Of a stretch of DNA of 64,000 nt, positions 1-8,745 are shown piece by piece. Each line of letters starts with the position of its first letter. Position 1 is the stretch's first letter. Under the pieces are notes generated by a model. That model made no database searches. It was not told the DNA's origin and saw nothing but the letters and a program-made list of their open reading frames with translations. The stretch covers positions 434,001-498,000 of the forward strand of contig NZ_RKHG01000001.1 in assembly GCF_003752415.1 (NCBI RefSeq), in the 5' to 3' direction. Position numbers and translations under genes: made by a program. The DNA comes from Luteococcus japonicus (GTDB lineage Bacteria; Actinomycetota; Actinomycetes; Propionibacteriales; Propionibacteriaceae).

Positions 1-1
1 C

Positions 2-529
2 CTCGAGGGCGTCATCCGCCAGAAGCTCGTCACCGACGTGACCAACAAGCTCGACGATGCCCTGCTGAAGGGTGACGGCGCTGGTGACACCATCACTGGC
101 ATCCTGAACCAGGCCGGCGTGACCAAGGTCACGGCCGATCCCGCCACCATCGACGGGTTCCTCGCCGGTCTGGCTGCCATGGCCGCCGTCGAGGAGCAGC
201 CCAGCGTTGCGTTCATGTCCGGCGCCGACTACTTCAAGATCCTGGGCCTGAAGGACGGCCAGAACCGTCCCCTGGTGCAGCCCGACGTGACCCGCGCCGC
301 CGGCATGCAGCTGCACGGCGTGAAGCTCGTGGTGACCAACAAGCTGGCCGCGGGCAAGACCATGCTGGTGAACATGTCCGAGGTGGCCATCGTGCGCGAC
401 CTGGCCGCCCAGGTGACCCCGCTGAAGGAGGCCTTCGCCACCAAGGACTCCACCGGCATCCGCGTCGTCACCCGCTACGACCTGGGCCTGCTGCGCCCCG
501 AGGCCGTCGCCATCGTGAGTGCCGCCTGA
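2..529 (+). CDS. HK97-fold phage major capsid protein, C-terminal part
   Basis: The reading frame is open from base 2 and its 5' part lies outside the window. The visible 175 residues resemble the C-terminal half of HK97-type capsid proteins: a middle segment with SGADYFKILGLKDGQNRPLV, then LHGVKLVVTNKL and a closing RYDLGLLRPEAVAIV, the usual P-domain to A-domain order. The product would form the icosahedral head. It is followed with a TGATG overlap by two small head-completion genes, so this is the end of a head module. The family call is from pattern recognition; the N-terminal scaffold and protease region cannot be seen. Confidence 0.75.
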   Translation, partial: LEGVIRQKLVTDVTNKLDDALLKGDGAGDTITGILNQAGVTKVTADPATIDGFLAGLAAMAAVEEQPSVAFMSGADYFKILGLKDGQNRPLVQPDVTRAAGMQLHGVKLVVTNKLAAGKTMLVNMSEVAIVRDLAAQVTPLKEAFATKDSTGIRVVTRYDLGLLRPEAVAIVSAA

Positions 530-837
530 TGATGCCGACTCCCGAGTCCGTGGCGGCCTTCCTGGGCCGTGGTGACGATCCAGCGACCGTCGCCGCGGCT
601 CGGGAGACCCTGCCCATCGTCGCCGCCATGGCGAGGTCCTACACCCGCGACCGTGGCTTCGACGAGAGAGACCCCGCCTATGACGTGGCCGCAGTCCTGG
701 TGACCGCTACGGCCCGCTTGATGGCCAACCCGGAGCAGCTCGCCAGCACTGTCGGGGAAGTGACGCTGGCCGGATGGCAGGGCTGGACGTTGGCTGAGAC
801 GTTCGTCTTGAACCGCTACCGGGTGAGGTCAGCATGA
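529..837 (+). CDS. Phage head-tail connector-like protein
   Basis: This 102-residue, mostly helical protein starts at an ATG overlapping the capsid stop codon (TGATG). The size, the position directly after the capsid gene and the layout (MPTPESVAAFLGRG, then helices with VAAMARSYTRDRGF and a C-terminal TFVLNRYRVR) match gp6/gp15-type connector proteins that form a ring under the portal. Two alternative ATGs lie at 529 and 532. No enzyme motif is present. The assignment rests mainly on gene order and length. Confidence 0.6.
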   Translation: MMPTPESVAAFLGRGDDPATVAAARETLPIVAAMARSYTRDRGFDERDPAYDVAAVLVTATARLMANPEQLASTVGEVTLAGWQGWTLAETFVLNRYRVRSA

Positions 838-1160
838 TGGGCTTTCGCACGAAGATTCGCTTCGCTCGGCAGGGCCAGGAAATCGACTGGGACTCTCACG
901 GCAACCCGATCTACGGCCCCAGCGTCGATGTCACCTACTGGGGCGAGATCCAGCCCTTGTCGAGCGTCGAGAAGGGACCGATCAGCGCCCAGAGCACCGT
1001 CACCCTGCAGAAGGTCTACCTTCCCGCCCACGCGGCCCTGAGCGGCGCCGACCGCGTGACCATCGACGGGCGTACCTACGAGCTGACCGGCGATCCCGAG
1101 CGACACATGGTCGGTGGGCATGTCCACCACCAGACCGTCGTCGTGAAGCACGTCACCTGA
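834..1160 (+). CDS. Phage head closure-like protein
   Basis: This 108-residue protein overlaps the connector gene by four bases. It is rich in beta strands (VTYWGEIQPLSSVEK, TVTLQKVYLPAH, VTIDGRTYELTGDPERHMV, then a closing HHQTVVVKHVT), the profile of head-closure or head-tail stopper proteins that follow the connector in siphovirus maps. No tail genes follow. The next feature is a hairpin and then tRNA-Val on the other strand, so the phage segment ends here. Function is inferred from fold pattern and order. Confidence 0.6.
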   Translation: MMGFRTKIRFARQGQEIDWDSHGNPIYGPSVDVTYWGEIQPLSSVEKGPISAQSTVTLQKVYLPAHAALSGADRVTIDGRTYELTGDPERHMVGGHVHHQTVVVKHVT

Positions 1161-1273
1161 GACTTCTGCGTCAACGCGCCCAAGTCGAGACGGTCAGGCT
1201 CGATGTTTCCGGGAGCGAAGGGCGGGAGCCGGTCCAAGCGACGGAGCCAGCATTGATCGCACCTGCGCAGAAC

Positions 1274-1315
1274 AGAACACCCCCAGCAGCCGTGGAAAGC
1301 TGCTGGGGGTGTTCT
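1274..1315 (+). terminator. 17-bp perfect hairpin ending the phage segment
   Basis: Bases 1274-1290 pair perfectly with 1299-1315 around an eight-base loop. There is no T run after it, as is common in high-G+C genomes. It lies about 110 bases past the head-closure gene. Just beyond it, CGACACG occurs twice (1321 and 1332) with an 11-base period, which could be an integrase arm-type site. Nothing coding is seen in 1161-1399. Confidence 0.7.
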
Positions 1316-1399
1316 GCGTCCGACACGTATCCGACACGGGCCGAAATGAGGACGGCCCCTGACGAGCGTTTCCGCTTGCCAGGGGCTACTTCACAAGGG

Positions 1400-1471
1400 T
1401 GGGCGATACTGGGTTCGAACCAGTGACCTCTTCGGTGTGAACGAAGCGCGCTACCACTGCGCCAATCGCCC
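1400..1471 (-). tRNA. tRNA-Val (CAC)
   Basis: The reverse strand folds as a 72-base tRNA. The acceptor stem GGGCGAT pairs with ATCGCCC, the anticodon stem is CTTCG/CGAAG with anticodon CAC, and the T-loop is GTTCGAACC with discriminator A. CCA is not encoded (ACCC follows). Its body is nearly identical to tRNA-Val(GAC) at 2016. The 3' end faces the phage remnant, making it the likely attachment site. Confidence 0.95.
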
Positions 1472-1744
1472 TTGCGTTGAGAAACACTAGTGCCATCCCG
1501 GGCGAAAGCACAAATCGGCCACATGACCTGCCCTCAACGAGCGAACCACGGGCAGGTGACATGAGCTCGAACGAAGGAGGCAAGGGCCACGGGAGGGGAC
1601 CGAGGGCATGGTTTCGGCACGGTGAACACGGGTGAATCACGCCGATGTGACTCTCGATTTGCACATCCAGAAATCCCTCCGCTAGTGTTCTCAACGCACC
1701 GCTTCGGGGCGCTGGTTCGAAGAGCTGGCAAGCCGAAAAAGGAT
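1472..1744. other. Intergenic stretch without recognisable gene
   Basis: Together with the promoter region to 1824 this is about 350 bases between divergent tRNA genes. Open frames here show no credible protein signature and have an A+T level above the neighbours. No repeat or RNA was recognised apart from the tRNA promoter at its right end. Confidence 0.4.
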
Positions 1745-1773
1745 TTGAACCGAATCGCAAGATCCGATAGAGT
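1745..1773 (+). promoter_or_regulatory. Promoter of the tRNA-Gly/Cys/Val cluster
   Basis: TTGAAC at 1745-1750 and TAGAGT at 1768-1773 are separated by 17 bases, a good sigma-A type pair. They lie about 50 bases upstream of tRNA-Gly. The three downstream tRNA genes lie close together and end at one terminator, so they are probably one transcript. Confidence 0.6.
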
Positions 1774-1824
1774 CCTCTGGTGCGAAGCGCGAGGGAGTCC
1801 GCAAGGATGAACTCAAGCAAACAT

Positions 1825-1897
1825 GCGGACGTGGCTCAGTTGGTAGAGCATCACCTTGCCAAGGTGAGGGTCGCGGGTTCGAATCCCGTCGTCCGCT
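1825..1897 (+). tRNA. tRNA-Gly (GCC)
   Basis: A 73-base cloverleaf: acceptor GCGGACG with CGTCCGC, anticodon stem CACCT/AGGTG enclosing GCC, and T-loop GTTCGAATCC. First of three co-oriented tRNA genes. CCA is not encoded. Confidence 0.97.
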
Positions 1898-1943
1898 CGG
1901 AGAGGCTCTCGCCCCATCCCCATCGGTGAGGTCCATCCTTCAC

Positions 1944-2014
1944 GGTGGAGTGGCCGAGAGGCGAGGCAACGGACTGCAAATCCGTGTACACGGGTTCAAA
2001 TCCCGTCTCCACCT
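1944..2014 (+). tRNA. tRNA-Cys (GCA)
   Basis: A 71-base cloverleaf: acceptor GGTGGAG with CTCCACC, anticodon arm GGACT-GCA-AATCC, and T-arm CGGGTTCAAATCCCG. It is separated from the next tRNA by one base. Confidence 0.96.
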
Positions 2015-2015
2015 C

Positions 2016-2090
2016 GGGCGGTTGGCGCAGTGGTAGCGCGCTTCCCTGACACGGAAGAGGTCACTGGTTCAAACCCAGTATCGCCCACCA
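2016..2090 (+). tRNA. tRNA-Val (GAC) with encoded CCA
   Basis: The acceptor stem GGGCGGT pairs with ATCGCCC, the anticodon arm is CTTCC-CT-GAC-AC-GGAAG, and the T-arm contains GGTTCAAACCC. Unlike the other three tRNAs here, the 3' CCA is present in the DNA (2088-2090). The 3' half is almost identical to tRNA-Val(CAC) on the opposite strand. Confidence 0.96.
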
Positions 2091-2092
2091 CC

Positions 2093-2128
2093 AAGAAGGC
2101 CCGCAGATTTTCTGCGGGCCTTCTTTTT
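2093..2128 (+). terminator. Rho-independent terminator of the tRNA cluster
   Basis: A 15-bp perfect stem (2093-2107 with 2111-2125) closes a TTT loop. With the T run that completes the right arm and continues past it, this is a textbook intrinsic terminator, just after tRNA-Val. Confidence 0.9.
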
Positions 2129-2239
2129 GCGTTGCTGCGTTGAGAACGACGGGCCTCCAGACTTGGTGTTGGCTGAAGGCTGTTCCCGGCTGCGCCTTCA
2201 CGGGGCGTGGAGACCCAGGCACCACATAACATCGAATCC

Positions 2240-3358
2240 ATGCCCACACCCATGAGCGCAGAGCGGAGCGCTCCGCGTCCCATGGTGGTCTTCGTCGATC
2301 TGGGCACGATGCTCTCCTTCGACCAACTCGCTGCCTGCCTGCACCGTCGCGGGATCGAGGTGGTCCACGTGACGGTCGCCGACAATCTCCTCGCCCGGGT
2401 CAGCTCACGCGTCCTCTATGACCAGAGCCACTACTTCAGCACTCCCGAGGACCTCGATTCGATCCTCGGGGCCCTGCCGGCCGAGCGGGTGGTGGACGTG
2501 CAGTGCCCCGAATTCCTGCTCGACGACGTGATCCATGCGGCTCACCGTGCGGGCTTCCCCGGAAGGGTGGTGGAGGCCTTGGAGCATCGCTTCACCTGGC
2601 GGGACAAATTGGTGGTGTCCAGGGCGCTGACCGAGGAAGGGCTTCCCGTTCCTCCCGTCGAGCCCCTGCTGGGCCTGTCTGGCCCTCAACTCGTGCACGA
2701 CCTGGGCCTTCCCCTGGTGATCAAGCAGCGGATCGGGTCGGGCGGCGAGGGTGTGCGCATCGTCTTCGACGTCGCGCAATTGGATGGGGTCGTCGACGAG
2801 CTCGGCGGCGACCCGGAACAGCTCTACGCCGAACGCTTCGAACCGGGCGAGACCCTCTGTTATGCCGCCGCGCACCACGATGGGGTGGTGACGGAACACG
2901 CTGTCTATCGCACCATCCAGGCGACCGCCGCGGAGGGCCCTTCATCGACCATCGAGGTGACCGACGATCCCGAGGTCGCCCGCGTGGGAGATCTTCTGGT
3001 CAGGCAGATGAAGGGCCTGGGGCTGGTGAACCTGGACCTCGTCCGCGACAAGCAGGGCACACCCCAGGTCGTCGACGTGAATCTGAGGGCGTGGCACTCG
3101 ATCGTCGCCCTCGGAGCCGCCGGGCACCACTTCGTGGAGTCCTACCTGGAGTGTCTGGGTGTTGACTTCGCCCAGCCCCGGCGTCCTCGGCCATTACACG
3201 GGCGCGAGGTGCACGTCTTCCCGGACCAGACTCCCCGAACGGGAGCCCGATGGCCCACCGTGCGACGCTTCGTGGGGGACTGGGCCGGACAGCGCCGCGT
3301 GCTACCTGCGAAGTATGTCGCGGTGCAGCTCCTGCTCTTCCTGCGTCGCCTCCTCTGA
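2240..3358 (+). CDS. ATP-grasp domain protein
   Basis: A 372-residue protein with an ATP-grasp layout. The N-terminal alpha/beta region (VVFVDLGTMLSFDQLAACL) is followed by the ATP-grasp core: the lysine-containing strand LPLVIKQRIGSGGEGVRIVF (K and the glycine-rich lid), an acidic LYAERFEPGE, and metal ligands in the late VNLDLVRD...VVDVNLRAW. ATP-grasp enzymes ligate a carboxylate to an amine or similar nucleophile; the substrate cannot be told. An in-frame ATG exists at 2207, but 2240 is preferred because TAACAT sits eight bases upstream, fitting a leaderless transcript. No partner gene is evident: it stands alone before thrS. Confidence 0.75.
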   Translation: MPTPMSAERSAPRPMVVFVDLGTMLSFDQLAACLHRRGIEVVHVTVADNLLARVSSRVLYDQSHYFSTPEDLDSILGALPAERVVDVQCPEFLLDDVIHAAHRAGFPGRVVEALEHRFTWRDKLVVSRALTEEGLPVPPVEPLLGLSGPQLVHDLGLPLVIKQRIGSGGEGVRIVFDVAQLDGVVDELGGDPEQLYAERFEPGETLCYAAAHHDGVVTEHAVYRTIQATAAEGPSSTIEVTDDPEVARVGDLLVRQMKGLGLVNLDLVRDKQGTPQVVDVNLRAWHSIVALGAAGHHFVESYLECLGVDFAQPRRPRPLHGREVHVFPDQTPRTGARWPTVRRFVGDWAGQRRVLPAKYVAVQLLLFLRRLL

Positions 3359-3469
3359 GCGGGCCGCGAGCAGTCCTCTCGCCGATCGGGCAGAATGGGG
3401 TGCGCGTCCGTTGACGCAGCCACCGCGCACGTCCCCTGTCTGGGCGCGCGCACGAAGAGAGGAAGCCCA

Positions 3470-5482
3470 GTGAGCACGATCACCATCCAACGCGAAGGCC
3501 AGACGACGGAACAGGTGATCGAGACCACCACCACGGGTCTGGACCTCTTCGGCGACGACCGCTCCATCGTGGCCATGCACGTCAATGGCGAGACCCAGGA
3601 CCTCCAGCGAACCCTGCACGAGGGGGATGTCGTCGAGCCCGTGCTGATGACCAGCGACGAGGGATTGTCCATCGTGCGCCACTCCGCCGGGCACGTCACT
3701 GCCCAGGCGCTGCAGAGCATCTTCGTCGAAGCCAAGCTGGGGATCGGGCCTCCCATCAGTGACGGCTTCTACTACGACTTCCAGTGCGAGCCGCTGACCC
3801 CCGAGGACCTGAAGGCCGTCGAGAAGAAGGCCACGCAGATCATCAAGGAGAAGCAACGCTTCGTGCGCCGCGTCGTCTCCGAGGCCGAAGCCCTGGAGGC
3901 CGAGAAGGATGAGCCTTTCAAGCTGGAGCTGATCCAGGACAAGGGCGGCAGCAATGACGAGGACGGCTCCTCGGTCGAGGTCGGCGGCGCCGAGCTGACC
4001 ATCTATGACAACGTCCGCCGCGACGGCAGCGTGGCCTGGTACGACCTGTGCCGCGGCCCGCACGTGCCCCACACCGGCTACATCAACGCCTTCGCCCTCA
4101 CCAAGAGCTCCGCCGCCTACTGGCGCGGTGACCAGGCGAAGGCACACCTGCAGCGTGTCTATGGCACGGCCTGGGCCAGTCGTGAGGACCTCAAGGCCTA
4201 CCAGGAGCGGCTGGCCGAGGCCGCCAAGCGTGACCACCGCAAGCTGGGCGCCGAGCTGGACCTGTTCAGCTTCCCCGAGACGCTGGGTGCCGGCCTGCCG
4301 GTCTTCCACCCCAAGGGTGGCGTCATCATCCGTGAGATGGAGGACTACGTCCGCCAGGCCCACGTCGACAACGGCTTCGTCTATGTCAAGACGCCCCACA
4401 TCAGCAAGGAGGACCTGTTCTTCACCTCGGGTCACCTGCCCTACTACGCCGATGGCATGTTCCCCGCCATGGACGACAACGGCACCGCCTACCGCCTCAA
4501 GGCCATGAACTGCCCGATGCACAACGAGATCTTCCGCAGCCGTGGTCGCTCCTACCGTGAGCTCCCGCTGCGGCTGTTCGAGTTCGGCACCGTGTACCGC
4601 AACGAGAAGTCGGGCGTGCTGCAGGGCCTCACGCGCGTGCGCACCATCAGCCAGGATGACTCGCACAGCTATGTGACCCCGGAGCAGGCCCCCGAGGAGA
4701 TCAAGCACCTCTTGCAGTTCATCTTGAAGCTGCTGCGCGACTTCGGGCTGGACGACTTCTACCTGGAGCTGTCCACTCGGGACGAGGACGGCAAGAAGAA
4801 GGACAAGTTCATCGGTTCCGACGAGCAGTGGGCCACGGCCACCGAGGTGCTGCGCCAGTGCGCCGAGGAATCCGGGCTGGAGTGCGTGCCGGACCCGGGT
4901 GGCGCCGCCTTCTACGGCCCGAAGATCTCCATCCAGGCCAAGGATGCGATCGGCCGGACCTGGCAGATGTCGACGATCCAGTACGACTTCAACCAGCCCG
5001 AACGCTTCGGCCTGCAGTTCACGGCCAGTGATGGCAGCCACCAGCAGCCGGTGATGATCCACTCGGCGAAGTTCGGCTCCATCGAGCGCTTCTTCGGTGT
5101 TCTGGTGGAGCACTATGCCGGTGCCTTCCCGGCGTGGCTGAGCCCCGTGCAGGTGATCGGCATCCCCGTCGCCGGCGAGTTCAACGAATACCTGGCCGAG
5201 GTGCTCTCCCAGCTGGAGAAGCGCGGGGTGCGGGTGGAGATGGACACCTCCGACGACCGATTCCCGAAGAAGATCCGCAATGCGACAAAGCAGAAGGTGC
5301 CCTTCATGCTGATCGCCGGTGGTGAGGACCGCGAGGCAGGTGCGGTCAGCTTCCGCTACCGCGATGGATCGCAGCGCAATGGCCTGCCGGTGGCCGAGGC
5401 CGTCGACCAGATCGTCGAATGGGTCGAGTCCCGTCGCAATGACTCGCCCTCGGCGGCCGAAGCGGAGGAATCCCAGGCGTGA
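3470..5482 (+). CDS. thrS: Threonyl-tRNA synthetase
   Basis: Charges tRNA-Thr with threonine in the cytoplasm. The 670 residues give the full architecture: N-terminal TGS domain, the editing/SAD domain with [11 protein letters not shown] and SDGFYYDFQ, the class II core with zinc-ligand segment [10 protein letters not shown], motif 2 around [20 protein letters not shown] and motif 3 near the [16 protein letters not shown] segment, and the anticodon-binding C-terminus. The start is a GTG at 3470 with AGAGAGGAAG just upstream; upstream in-frame ATG codons give a poor N-terminus. It overlaps the following HIT gene by four bases (GTGA). No T-box leader is visible in the short upstream gap. Confidence 0.97.
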   Translation: MSTITIQREGQTTEQVIETTTTGLDLFGDDRSIVAMHVNGETQDLQRTLHEGDVVEPVLMTSDEGLSIVRHSAGHVTAQALQSIFVEAKLGIGPPISDGFYYDFQCEPLTPEDLKAVEKKATQIIKEKQRFVRRVVSEAEALEAEKDEPFKLELIQDKGGSNDEDGSSVEVGGAELTIYDNVRRDGSVAWYDLCRGPHVPHTGYINAFALTKSSAAYWRGDQAKAHLQRVYGTAWASREDLKAYQERLAEAAKRDHRKLGAELDLFSFPETLGAGLPVFHPKGGVIIREMEDYVRQAHVDNGFVYVKTPHISKEDLFFTSGHLPYYADGMFPAMDDNGTAYRLKAMNCPMHNEIFRSRGRSYRELPLRLFEFGTVYRNEKSGVLQGLTRVRTISQDDSHSYVTPEQAPEEIKHLLQFILKLLRDFGLDDFYLELSTRDEDGKKKDKFIGSDEQWATATEVLRQCAEESGLECVPDPGGAAFYGPKISIQAKDAIGRTWQMSTIQYDFNQPERFGLQFTASDGSHQQPVMIHSAKFGSIERFFGVLVEHYAGAFPAWLSPVQVIGIPVAGEFNEYLAEVLSQLEKRGVRVEMDTSDDRFPKKIRNATKQKVPFMLIAGGEDREAGAVSFRYRDGSQRNGLPVAEAVDQIVEWVESRRNDSPSAAEAEESQA

Positions 5483-6045
5483 GCGACGACCAGCCCCTGC
5501 TCGAGTTCGCCGATTCGATGGCGGGTGTCCCGGATGCCTTCCAGCGCTTGTGGACCCCCCATCGGATGGCCTACATCAAGGGGGATTCGAAGCCGACGGA
5601 CAGCACGGAGAACCAGTGTCCCTTCTGCGTGAAGCCGCAGCGACCCGACGATGACGGGCTGATCGTGCACCGGGGCGAGACCTGCTTCGTGGTGATGAAC
5701 CTCTTCCCGTACTCGCCGGGTCACCTGTTGGTCTGTCCCTACCGGCACATCTCCTGGTACACCGACGCCAACGAGGCGGAGGTTGCGGAGATGGCGGTCC
5801 TGACCAGGACGGCCATGGACGTGCTGATGGAGGTCTCCCGTCCGGCCGGCTTCAACATCGGGATGAACCAGGGGGAGGTTGCCGGCGCCGGCATCGCCGC
5901 CCATCTGCACCAGCATGTGGTTCCACGCTGGCAGGGGGATTCCAACTTCCTGCCGATCATTGCCCAGACCAAGGCCGTACCCCAGCTCCTCGACGATGCG
6001 CGCCAGGCGCTCGCTGCGGCGTGGCCGACGACCAGCAAGGACTGA
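5479..6045 (+). CDS. HIT-family nucleotide phosphorylase/hydrolase (Rv2613c-like)
   Basis: A 188-residue histidine-triad protein. The catalytic signature HLHQHVVPR (His-x-His-x-His-xx) is intact and [16 protein letters not shown] is typical of the actinobacterial AP4A phosphorylase group, whose Mycobacterium member Rv2613c sits in the same place after thrS. An N-terminal CPFC pair is also present, as in that group. It probably degrades diadenosine polyphosphates. Translation is likely coupled to thrS through the GTGA overlap. Confidence 0.9.
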   Translation: MSDDQPLLEFADSMAGVPDAFQRLWTPHRMAYIKGDSKPTDSTENQCPFCVKPQRPDDDGLIVHRGETCFVVMNLFPYSPGHLLVCPYRHISWYTDANEAEVAEMAVLTRTAMDVLMEVSRPAGFNIGMNQGEVAGAGIAAHLHQHVVPRWQGDSNFLPIIAQTKAVPQLLDDARQALAAAWPTTSKD

Positions 6046-6050
6046 TCCGA

Positions 6051-6749
6051 ATGGTTGAACGACTCCGCAAGGGCTATGCGGCCGCCATGACACCGGCCGC
6101 CCGTCTGTTCATGGCGCTGCGCATGACACCGGACATGGTCACCTGGTTGGGGACCCTGCTGGTGATCGTCGTCTCCCTGTGGCTCGTGCCCGCAGGACAC
6201 CTGTGGCAGGCAGCACTGGCCATCACCTTCTGCGTCCTCACCGACGGGGTGGACGGCCAGATGGCCCGGATGACGAACCACAAGTCCGCCTACGGCGCCT
6301 TCCTGGACTCGACCCTGGACCGGGTGGCCGATGGCGCGATCTTCGGTGCCGTTGCCCTCTGGTATGCCGGGGGCGGGGACTCGGTCCTGCTGGCGGGAGC
6401 CGCCATTGGGGCGCTCGTCATGGGACAGGTCACCAGCTACGCCAAGGCCCGCGGGCTGGCGCTCGGATTCAAGGTCTGGGGTGGGCTCGCGGCCCGGGGC
6501 GACCGTCTGCTGGCGCTGTTGCTGGGCATGCTGCTGACCGGTCTTGGCCTGTGGTGGGCCATGCCGGTGGCACTGGGCTACCTGCTCTTCGCCAGCACCT
6601 GGACGGTCCTGCAGCGCATGGGCCAGGTCAAGCAGCAGGCCCGTGAAGCCGAGGCACAGGGCATCGAGGTCATCGATCCGCAGGCCACCGTCGCTGCCGA
6701 GCATGCCGGCGAGCAGACCCTGCACCGCAAGGAGCGTTCGCAGCCATGA
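6051..6749 (+). CDS. pgsA: Phosphatidylinositol phosphate synthase (CDP-alcohol phosphatidyltransferase)
   Basis: An integral membrane enzyme that should transfer the phosphatidyl group of CDP-diacylglycerol to inositol phosphate, the first step of PI and PIM synthesis. The signature DGVDGQMARMTNH...GAFLDSTLDRVADG gives the full D-xx-DG-xx-AR...G-xxx-D-xxx-D active site. About six hydrophobic segments follow. The ATG at 6051, six bases past the HIT stop and with AAGGA upstream, is preferred to a GTG at 6021 that would overlap HIT. Gene order (HIT, pgsA, acyltransferase, pimA) is the conserved actinobacterial PIM operon. Confidence 0.92.
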   Translation: MVERLRKGYAAAMTPAARLFMALRMTPDMVTWLGTLLVIVVSLWLVPAGHLWQAALAITFCVLTDGVDGQMARMTNHKSAYGAFLDSTLDRVADGAIFGAVALWYAGGGDSVLLAGAAIGALVMGQVTSYAKARGLALGFKVWGGLAARGDRLLALLLGMLLTGLGLWWAMPVALGYLLFASTWTVLQRMGQVKQQAREAEAQGIEVIDPQATVAAEHAGEQTLHRKERSQP

Positions 6750-7591
6750 GCAGGATGGGCCTCGCCCTGGCTGTGGCCGGTGACGTGCCACCCGTGCTGT
6801 GGCGGCCGATGGTGCAGATCGCATCGTGGGCCGTGGCCCTTCGGCCGCCTCGGCCGCTGCGGCAGTGGCAGCTCAACGCCTGCGTGGTGACCGGCACCAT
6901 GCCCGGCCGCCGCGACACCGCCCGGGCAGCAGCCAGCTGGGCGCGCAATCTGTTCGAATCCACCCAGCTGGAGCACTGGAGCCATGAGGACATCCGGGCC
7001 AGCATCCTTGTCGACGACGAGGACCGGGCACGGCTGCTGGTCGCCCATCGCGAGGGGGGAGCGGTCATCGCCCTGCCGCACATGGCTTCCTGGGATCTGG
7101 CCGGTGCCTGGGCCTGTCTGGAGGGGATGCCGGTTGCCACCGTCGCCGAGGAGCTCGAGGAGTCAGAATTCGCCTACTTCACGCGTGTGCGGGAGCGGCT
7201 CGGGATGCGCATCCACGGACACCGCACACCCCACATCCTCAGCCTGTTGGAAGCCGATGCGCGCGATGGTCGGCTGGTCTGTCTGGTGGGGGACCGCAAC
7301 TTCGGCCGCGGCGGCGTTCCGGTCTCCTGGCCCACGGCGACGGGGGCGGTGCGGGTGCGGATGCCGGGCGGCGCCGCGCACCTGTCTTTGACCACCGGCG
7401 CGACCCTGCTCGGTGTCGCGTGCCGCTACGAGGGCCGACGGATGCGGTTGGTCGTCTCCCAGCCCATTGCCGGCGGCGACGTGGCCGGCCGAACACAGGG
7501 GCTGGCGGACTTCTTCGCTGCCCAGGTCCAGCAGGACGTCGTCGACTGGCACGTCCTGGTGCGCTTCTTCCCCGGAGTGGTGGCGCGGTGA
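6746..7591 (+). CDS. patA: PIM mannoside acyltransferase (LpxL-like)
   Basis: A 281-residue LpxL/HtrB-type acyltransferase. The H-xxxx-D catalytic pair is visible in LPHMASWDLAGA, followed by the conserved GDRNFGRGGVPVSW region. In Mycobacterium the protein in this position (Rv2611c) acylates the mannose of phosphatidylinositol mannosides at the inner membrane face. It overlaps pgsA by ATGA and the next gene by GTGA, so the block pgsA-patA-pimA is almost certainly one operon. The symbol is assigned by synteny plus motif. Confidence 0.88.
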   Translation: MSRMGLALAVAGDVPPVLWRPMVQIASWAVALRPPRPLRQWQLNACVVTGTMPGRRDTARAAASWARNLFESTQLEHWSHEDIRASILVDDEDRARLLVAHREGGAVIALPHMASWDLAGAWACLEGMPVATVAEELEESEFAYFTRVRERLGMRIHGHRTPHILSLLEADARDGRLVCLVGDRNFGRGGVPVSWPTATGAVRVRMPGGAAHLSLTTGATLLGVACRYEGRRMRLVVSQPIAGGDVAGRTQGLADFFAAQVQQDVVDWHVLVRFFPGVVAR

Positions 7592-8745
7592 ACGACTGCC
7601 TGCGGGTCGGCCTGGTCTGCCCGTATTCCTTCGCACGTGCCGGGGGCGTGCAGAACCATGTTCTCGGACTGGCCGGCTGGTTGCGTTCGCAGGGACACAG
7701 CGTCTCGATCCTGGCGCCCGGGCGGCCCACCGCGGCAATGCTGCACGGCGCGGGCCTCGGCGCCACGGACTTCACCTCCGCGGGCCCGGCCATCCCGGTC
7801 TCCTACAACGGCTCGGTGGCCCGGATCAACTTCGGACCCGCCGCCGCCCTGCGGGTGCGCGACTGGCTCAAGCACGGGCATTTCGACCTGGTTCACGTGC
7901 ACGAGCCGATGACGCCGTCCATCTCACTGCTGGCACTGGGCCGTGCCCGGGTGCCCCTGGTGGCCACCTTCCACACGGCCACCCCCGGCTCTCGAACCAT
8001 GGGGCTGGCCTACCAGCTGCTGCCGCAGGCCGCCGAGCGGATCGACCGCTCGATTGCCGTCTCGCGGACGGCAGCTCGGGTGGCCGAGGCACACGGAGGA
8101 CCACGTTCGACGGTGATCGGCAATGCCATTTCAGTCCGCGAACACCCGCTGGCCGAATGCACCGCGCGCTGGCGGGCCGGCGACCATCCGCGAGTGACCT
8201 TCGTCGGACGCTATGACGAACCGCGCAAGGGGCTCTCCGTCCTGCTCGACGCGCTGCCCGTCGTGCGTCGCCGTCATCCCGACCTGCGCGTGCAGGTGGT
8301 CGGGGCCGGGACGGCCAGGAGGACAGCGGGGGTGCAGTTCACCGGCCCCCTGGATGACCGGGGCCGCAACGAGGCATTGGCCACGTCCGACGCCTACGTG
8401 GCACCACACACGGGACGAGAGAGCTTCGGCATCGTCCTGCTGGAGGCCCTGGCCTCCGGCGCGCCCGTGGTGGCCTCCGACCTGCCCGCCTTCCGCGAGG
8501 TGGTCAGCGACGAGCACGGCCCGGTGGCAGACCTCTTCCGCCCGGGGGACCCGCAGGCCCTCGCCGAGGCGCTGCTCACCAGCCTCGCGCGGCCCCGCGG
8601 CCAGTGGGAACGGCGCGGCAGGCGTCGCGCCGAGGCCTTCGACTGGAGCGTCGTGGGGCCCCAGGTCCTGGAGGTCTACCGCAATGCCGCGGGGAGCGCG
8701 TCCTCGGCGGCACCACGTGGGCGATCGCCTAGGCTGTGGGTGTGA
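7588..8745 (+). CDS. pimA: Phosphatidylinositol alpha-mannosyltransferase
   Basis: A 385-residue GT-B glycosyltransferase of the GT4 family that adds the first mannose from GDP-mannose to phosphatidylinositol at the cytoplasmic membrane face. The N-terminus VGLVCPYSFARAGGVQNHV, the HVHEPMTPS segment, and the nucleotide-sugar binding E-x7-E region RESFGIVLLEALASGAPVV are all present. The GTG start at 7588 overlaps the acyltransferase stop. Length and position match actinobacterial PimA. Confidence 0.93.
   Translation: MNDCLRVGLVCPYSFARAGGVQNHVLGLAGWLRSQGHSVSILAPGRPTAAMLHGAGLGATDFTSAGPAIPVSYNGSVARINFGPAAALRVRDWLKHGHFDLVHVHEPMTPSISLLALGRARVPLVATFHTATPGSRTMGLAYQLLPQAAERIDRSIAVSRTAARVAEAHGGPRSTVIGNAISVREHPLAECTARWRAGDHPRVTFVGRYDEPRKGLSVLLDALPVVRRRHPDLRVQVVGAGTARRTAGVQFTGPLDDRGRNEALATSDAYVAPHTGRESFGIVLLEALASGAPVVASDLPAFREVVSDEHGPVADLFRPGDPQALAEALLTSLARPRGQWERRGRRRAEAFDWSVVGPQVLEVYRNAAGSASSAAPRGRSPRLWV

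Noticed and set aside
1171-2385. Several open frames of 60-140 codons across the tRNA cluster
   Set aside because: They run through tRNA genes and terminators and have no protein-like composition.
3302-5113. 603-codon reverse frame opposite thrS
   Set aside because: It is a shadow of the third-position G+C bias of thrS; the forward frame has all synthetase motifs.
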